This document shows positions 60,957-64,000 of a stretch of 64,000 nucleotides of DNA, piece by piece. The notes beneath the pieces were generated by a model. The model was not told where the DNA came from. It saw only the letters and a program-made list of their open reading frames with translations, and did not search any database. Source of the stretch: an uncultured Clostridia bacterium (GTDB lineage: Bacteria > Bacillota > Clostridia > Christensenellales > Borkfalkiaceae); NCBI GenBank assembly GCA_947624965.1, contig CANQMN010000001.1:62001-126000 (forward strand), given 5' to 3'. Position 1 is the first letter of the stretch; each line of letters opens with the position of its first letter. The position numbers were made by a program, and so were the translations under genes.

Positions 60957-60981
60957 AAAAACCGCCGACCGAAGTCGGCGG
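60955..60981 (-). terminator. Rho-independent terminator of popT
   Basis: Minus-strand stem CCGCCGAC/GTCGGCGG (60962-60981) with a TTCG loop and a run of seven T. Shared 3' boundary with the convergent Fe-ADH gene. Confidence 0.88.
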
Positions 60982-60988
60982 GAGCCCG

Positions 60989-61939
60989 CTATTTGTTCTG
61001 TTTTTTGCGCGCGTACCGCACGAGCGCGTAGGAGAGCGCCGCCCCCGCAAGGAGCAGGACCGCCGCGACGATCCAGTACCACGGGCTCGAATAGAGGAAG
61101 CCGAGTTCCTGCGGCGTGTTTTTCACGGTGGTGTAATAGACCGCCGCGACGGAGCCCAAAATAAATCCCAAGATCGCGAAATAGGTGCCGCGCGGGAACT
61201 TTTTCAAGAGGAACTTCATGAGCGCCGAGATGGCGAAAAATCCGACGAGGACGCCCGCAAGCACGCACGCGAGCACGGCGAACGAGATCCCGACGTTCTG
61301 CCCCTTTAAGAGGTTTTTTGTAACGAGCTCCACGAGCGGCGTATAGTAGCCGAAGATGAGCAGGAGCATGGAGCCAGAGATCCCGGGCACGACCAAGGCG
61401 CACGCGCCCACCGCGCCGATGAGCACGAGGAGCACGTACCCGCCCGCGTCCAAGTTGAACAGGAAGCCCTGCGGTTGGGACGCCGTCGGCAAGAACATCA
61501 GGCATGCCGAGACGGCGCAGGGAAGAGCGAACGCCGCAAAGTTGTGCCACTTCGGCTTTCCCTTCACCTTGTCGGTGATGGAAGGGAGCCCGCCCATCGA
61601 GAGCCCCACAAAGAGGGACACCGTGGGGATGGGATAGTTCGCAAGCCCCCATTGAATGGGAAAGATGAGCGCCGCGATGCCCAAGATCATGCCGAGAAGG
61701 ATGGGCAGGAGAAAGAGTACGCTCTCCTTGAACTTTTTGAAGAGATCGGCGATACTGCCGACGAGTTTCTCGTAAATCCCGAGAATGGCGGCGACCGACC
61801 CGCCCGAAAATCCCGGGATGATGAAGGCGACGCCGATCGCGACGCCTCTCAAAACGTTGGCGAAAAACTCCGCCGCCGCGTTTCCGCGCTGCGGCGGGCG
61901 CGCCTCTTCGCCGTCCGTGCGTACGTCCTTTTCTTCCAT
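60989..61939 (-). CDS. DUF368 undecaprenyl phosphate translocase (PopT family)
   Basis: 316 residues, about eight to nine transmembrane helices. Two internal copies of the family motif, PGFSGGSVAAILGIYE (near 40) and PGISGSMLLLIFGYY (near 190), show the inverted-repeat architecture. DUF368 proteins have been shown to recycle undecaprenyl phosphate across the membrane. Start at 61939 has only a weak GGGA upstream. Own promoter at 61971-61999. Confidence 0.9.
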   Translation of the reverse strand: MEEKDVRTDGEEARPPQRGNAAAEFFANVLRGVAIGVAFIIPGFSGGSVAAILGIYEKLVGSIADLFKKFKESVLFLLPILLGMILGIAALIFPIQWGLANYPIPTVSLFVGLSMGGLPSITDKVKGKPKWHNFAAFALPCAVSACLMFLPTASQPQGFLFNLDAGGYVLLVLIGAVGACALVVPGISGSMLLLIFGYYTPLVELVTKNLLKGQNVGISFAVLACVLAGVLVGFFAISALMKFLLKKFPRGTYFAILGFILGSVAAVYYTTVKNTPQELGFLYSSPWYWIVAAVLLLAGAALSYALVRYARKKQNK

Positions 61940-61970
61940 ATCCCGCGCTCCCGCAAAATTCCGTCTTTCC

Positions 61971-61999
61971 AGTATATCATAGCGGAAGGAAAAATACAA
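61971..61999 (-). promoter_or_regulatory. Sigma-A promoter of popT
   Basis: Minus-strand TTGTAT (61994-61999), 17-nt spacer, TATACT (61971-61976). Confidence 0.6.
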
Positions 62000-62075
62000 C
62001 CGAATGCGCGAAAATTTCCCCGCGCGGCGCGCCCGCGGAAATTTTCTCCAATTTTCGCAAGACGGCGACAGAAAT

Positions 62076-62104
62076 TTGACAAAACGCGCAGAATCGTTTA
62101 CAAT
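62076..62104 (+). promoter_or_regulatory. Sigma-A promoter of the GNAT-like gene
   Basis: TTGACA (62076-62081), 17-nt spacer, TACAAT (62099-62104), then GAGGAAA before the ATG at 62128. Confidence 0.82.
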
Positions 62105-62127
62105 AAGAAAAAACATCCGAGGAAAGC

Positions 62128-63246
62128 ATGATCGAAATACAGGAAGTAAAGACCCGCGCCCAGCGCAAAAAGTTCGTACAGTTCCCCCTCAAACTCTACA
62201 AGGGAGACCCCTGCTTCGTCCCGCCGCTCTACGCAGACGAGATGAAGGTATTCAAAAAGAACTATTCGTACAACGACCAAGCCGAGGCGGTCTACTACCT
62301 CGCCTACCGCGATAAAAAAGTCGTGGGGAGAATTTCGGGCATCTTGCAGCGCGTCGCCAACGAAAAGTGGAACCAAAAGCGGGTGCGCTTCACGCGCTTC
62401 GACAGCATCGACGATCAAGAAGTCGCAAACGCCCTGTTTGCCGCCGTCGAACATTGGGCGAAGGACAAGGGCATGGAGGAGGTCGTCGGTCCGCTCGGAT
62501 TTTCCGACTTGGAGCGCGAGGGGCTTCTCATCGAGGGCTTCGGCGAGCTCGCCACCTTCGAGGAGCAGTACAACTTCCCCTACTATCAAAACCTCATCGA
62601 AAATTTGGGCTACCAAAAAGAGGTGGACTGGATCGAGCACAAACTGTCCCTTCCCAAGGAGCGGGACGAACGCCTTCCCCGCCTCTCCCAGAAGATCTTG
62701 GACCGCTACGGGCTCCATTTGAGCAAGGCGAAAAACACCCGCGACTTCCTGAAAAAATACGCCGATAAATTTTTCGAGGTGCTCGACGCTTCCTACGAGG
62801 AAATTTACGGCACGGTGCCCTTCACCGACCGCATGAAAAGGGAGCTCATCGCCAACTTCAAACTCGTCATCGACATGCGGTTTATCCGCGTCATTCTCGA
62901 TGAAAACGAACGCCCCGTCTGCTTCGGCATCTGCTTCGCCTCGCTCGCGAAGGCGCTGCAAAAATCGGGCGGAAGATTGACGCTCCCCGCCCTCTTCCGC
63001 GTGCTGAAAGCGATAAGACATCCCAAGATCATCGACCTCGCCCTCATCGGCGTCGTCGAGGAATACCGCTTGAAGGGCGTGAGTTCGGTGCTCATCAACG
63101 AGCTCATCAACATGCTCGACGAGAACGGCGTGGAGTACTGCGAGACCAACCTCAACTTGGAGGATAATTACAGCATCCACAACATGTGGAAGTCGTTCGA
63201 CAGCGTCCAGCACAAACGCCGCCGCTGCTACGTAAAAAAACTTTAA
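62128..63246 (+). CDS. GNAT-like acyltransferase fold protein
   Basis: 372 residues. The N-terminal region (KKFVQFPLKLYKGDPCFVPP) and a middle part with PLGFSDLEREGLLIEG are typical of a conserved bacterial family annotated as GNAT N-acetyltransferase or hypothetical. The C-terminal part has DLALIGVVEEYRLKGVSSVL, which fits the acetyl-CoA pyrophosphate loop of GNAT enzymes, and EYCETNLNLEDNYSIHNMW, the usual last strand-helix. Substrate unknown. Monocistronic with own promoter and terminator. Confidence 0.78.
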   Translation: MIEIQEVKTRAQRKKFVQFPLKLYKGDPCFVPPLYADEMKVFKKNYSYNDQAEAVYYLAYRDKKVVGRISGILQRVANEKWNQKRVRFTRFDSIDDQEVANALFAAVEHWAKDKGMEEVVGPLGFSDLEREGLLIEGFGELATFEEQYNFPYYQNLIENLGYQKEVDWIEHKLSLPKERDERLPRLSQKILDRYGLHLSKAKNTRDFLKKYADKFFEVLDASYEEIYGTVPFTDRMKRELIANFKLVIDMRFIRVILDENERPVCFGICFASLAKALQKSGGRLTLPALFRVLKAIRHPKIIDLALIGVVEEYRLKGVSSVLINELINMLDENGVEYCETNLNLEDNYSIHNMWKSFDSVQHKRRRCYVKKL

Positions 63247-63259
63247 GAGAAACAAAAAG

Positions 63260-63300
63260 ACCGCCGCCGAGCCAAAAGCCCGATCGGCGGTTTTTTATTT
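63260..63300 (+). terminator. Rho-independent terminator of the GNAT-like gene
   Basis: ACCGCCG (63260-63266) pairs with CGGCGGT (63285-63291) around an 18-nt interior, followed by TTTTTATTT. Confidence 0.8.
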
Positions 63301-63360
63301 CTCTATGCCAAAAGCCGCAACTCCCGCCCGCGTTGCGGGCGGTTCTTATTCTATTTCATT

Positions 63361-64000
63361 TCAGAGACAGCGGAAAAGATAGGAAGCGTGCGGCGCGAGC
63401 ACGAGCGCGCCGAGCGGCACATGTTCCCCCGTGAGAAGATCCTCCGCCGTCCCTTCGCCGAGCGAGAGTACGACTTCCCGCTCCCCGATATTCACCGCGG
63501 CAAGGATCTCCTCGCCTTCCCCCCGCCGCACGAAGGCGAGATGCTCGTTGGAGAGCGCAACTTTTTCATAGCCGCCGTAGGAGAGCGCGCGGCTCGCCTT
63601 TCTGATTGCGGCAAGTTTTCCGATGTGCGCGGAAAGTTCCGCGTGCGCGCCTTTATCTATCTCGTCGATACACGGGCGGAGCGCCTCGTCCCCGCCGCGC
63701 TTGTCCCCCTCCGCGCCGAACTCCGAGCCGTAGTAAACGCACGGCATGCCCGGCATCGTAAAGAGGAGCGTATACAGCGGGAGCAAGTTCCGCTTATCGG
63801 CAAGCGCGGTATATGCGCGGTCCACATCGTGGTTGTCCACGAAGTTCAGCATGCGCTTGCCGCGGTACAGCGACCAAGGAAAATCGCCGAACAGGCGGGT
63901 GAGCGAATATTCGATCTCGAAGAGGTTGCGGCTGTTGAACGCCGAGATCATGCCCTTGTAGCACTCGTAATCGGTGATGGAATCCAGCCGCGCGGGCGAG
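63361..64000 (-). CDS. GH13 alpha-amylase family glycosidase, C-terminal part (5' end outside window)
   Basis: 212 residues visible. The frame is open to the window edge (PARLDSITDYECYKGM before the first internal ATG at 63951). The catalytic region IV MLNFVDNHDVDRAYT gives the transition-state Asp, and MPGMPCVYYGSEFGAEG the next conserved strand. The last about 80 residues are the beta-sandwich domain C. The pattern resembles neopullulanase/cyclomaltodextrinase-type intracellular enzymes. Regions I-III lie upstream beyond 64000. Confidence 0.88.
   Translation of the reverse strand, partial: SPARLDSITDYECYKGMISAFNSRNLFEIEYSLTRLFGDFPWSLYRGKRMLNFVDNHDVDRAYTALADKRNLLPLYTLLFTMPGMPCVYYGSEFGAEGDKRGGDEALRPCIDEIDKGAHAELSAHIGKLAAIRKASRALSYGGYEKVALSNEHLAFVRRGEGEEILAAVNIGEREVVLSLGEGTAEDLLTGEHVPLGALVLAPHASYLFRCL

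Overview
The window looks like chromosomal DNA from an uncultured, GC-rich member of the Clostridia. Three things point there. Core gene order is Firmicutes-like: dgt-dnaG-sigA-trmK, nrdR-ispG-(polC position)-rimP-nusA-ylxR-ylxQ-infB-rbfA-nrnA-truB-ribF, and ftsK-rimO-pgsA-cinA-recA. A spo0A orthologue is present. Promoters are classical sigma-A type (TTGACA/TATAAT) and most genes carry GGAGG-type ribosome binding sites. Assignment to a specific family (for example a Christensenellales/Borkfalkiaceae-like lineage) is only a guess. I saw no rRNA, tRNA, phage, insertion sequence or CRISPR array. Coding density is very high and almost everything is on the minus strand. Many gene junctions are 1-4 nt stop/start overlaps.

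Layout. 1-7593: dgt-dnaG-sigA-trmK-nif3-zinc ribbon-alr-MTHFS, driven by a promoter at 7565-7593. 7602-14055: patatin-MBL-aroC-aroB-aroE-aroQ-aroK-SDR, a nearly complete set of shikimate-pathway steps to chorismate (aroA and the DAHP synthase are not in the window). 14096-17424: D-aminoacyl-tRNA deacylase, MBL, HAD phosphatase and membrane acyltransferase. 17504-19180: pepP-efp behind an apparently leaderless promoter. 19212-27837: ten-gene rimP-to-ribF translation operon plus an AP-endonuclease-like TIM barrel, preceded by an attenuator-like hairpin. 27871-30959: nrdR-ispG and a PolC-like protein that stops after the exonuclease domain. 30985-42844: accessory stretch with a GH43 lipoprotein, a flavin-reductase-like protein, a 1043-residue lipoprotein of unknown function, a YitT transporter-like protein, a Cys-rich small protein, a candidate structured RNA with its own promoter and terminator, a zinc-ribbon membrane protein, and two arrays of GC-rich palindromic repeats. 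42892-48624: RNase Y, GH1, AlkD-type glycosylase, NAD synthetase. 48808-56196: ftsK-rimO-pgsA-cinA-recA. 56262-57208: spo0A. 57262-64000: ABC-F ATPase, an unknown gene, Fe-ADH, PopT, a GNAT-like gene and a partial GH13.

The most noteworthy observations are: (1) a Spo0A whose DNA-binding domain is intact but whose receiver has lost the phosphoacceptor Asp, the acidic pair and the switch Thr; (2) an undescribed-looking structured RNA at 39802-39965 whose predicted transcript starts at the base of its closing stem and ends in a terminator just before a zinc-ribbon membrane protein gene; (3) a PolC-like protein in the polC locus lacking PHP and polymerase domains; (4) promoters placed so that transcription would start at the ATG (pepP, Fe-ADH, possibly dtd); (5) a palindromic repeat read in frame as a linker inside a membrane protein; (6) an ABC-F protein with one intact and one dead composite ATP site; (7) a large lipoprotein with no recognisable family. 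All statements come from reading the sequence; no database search was possible.
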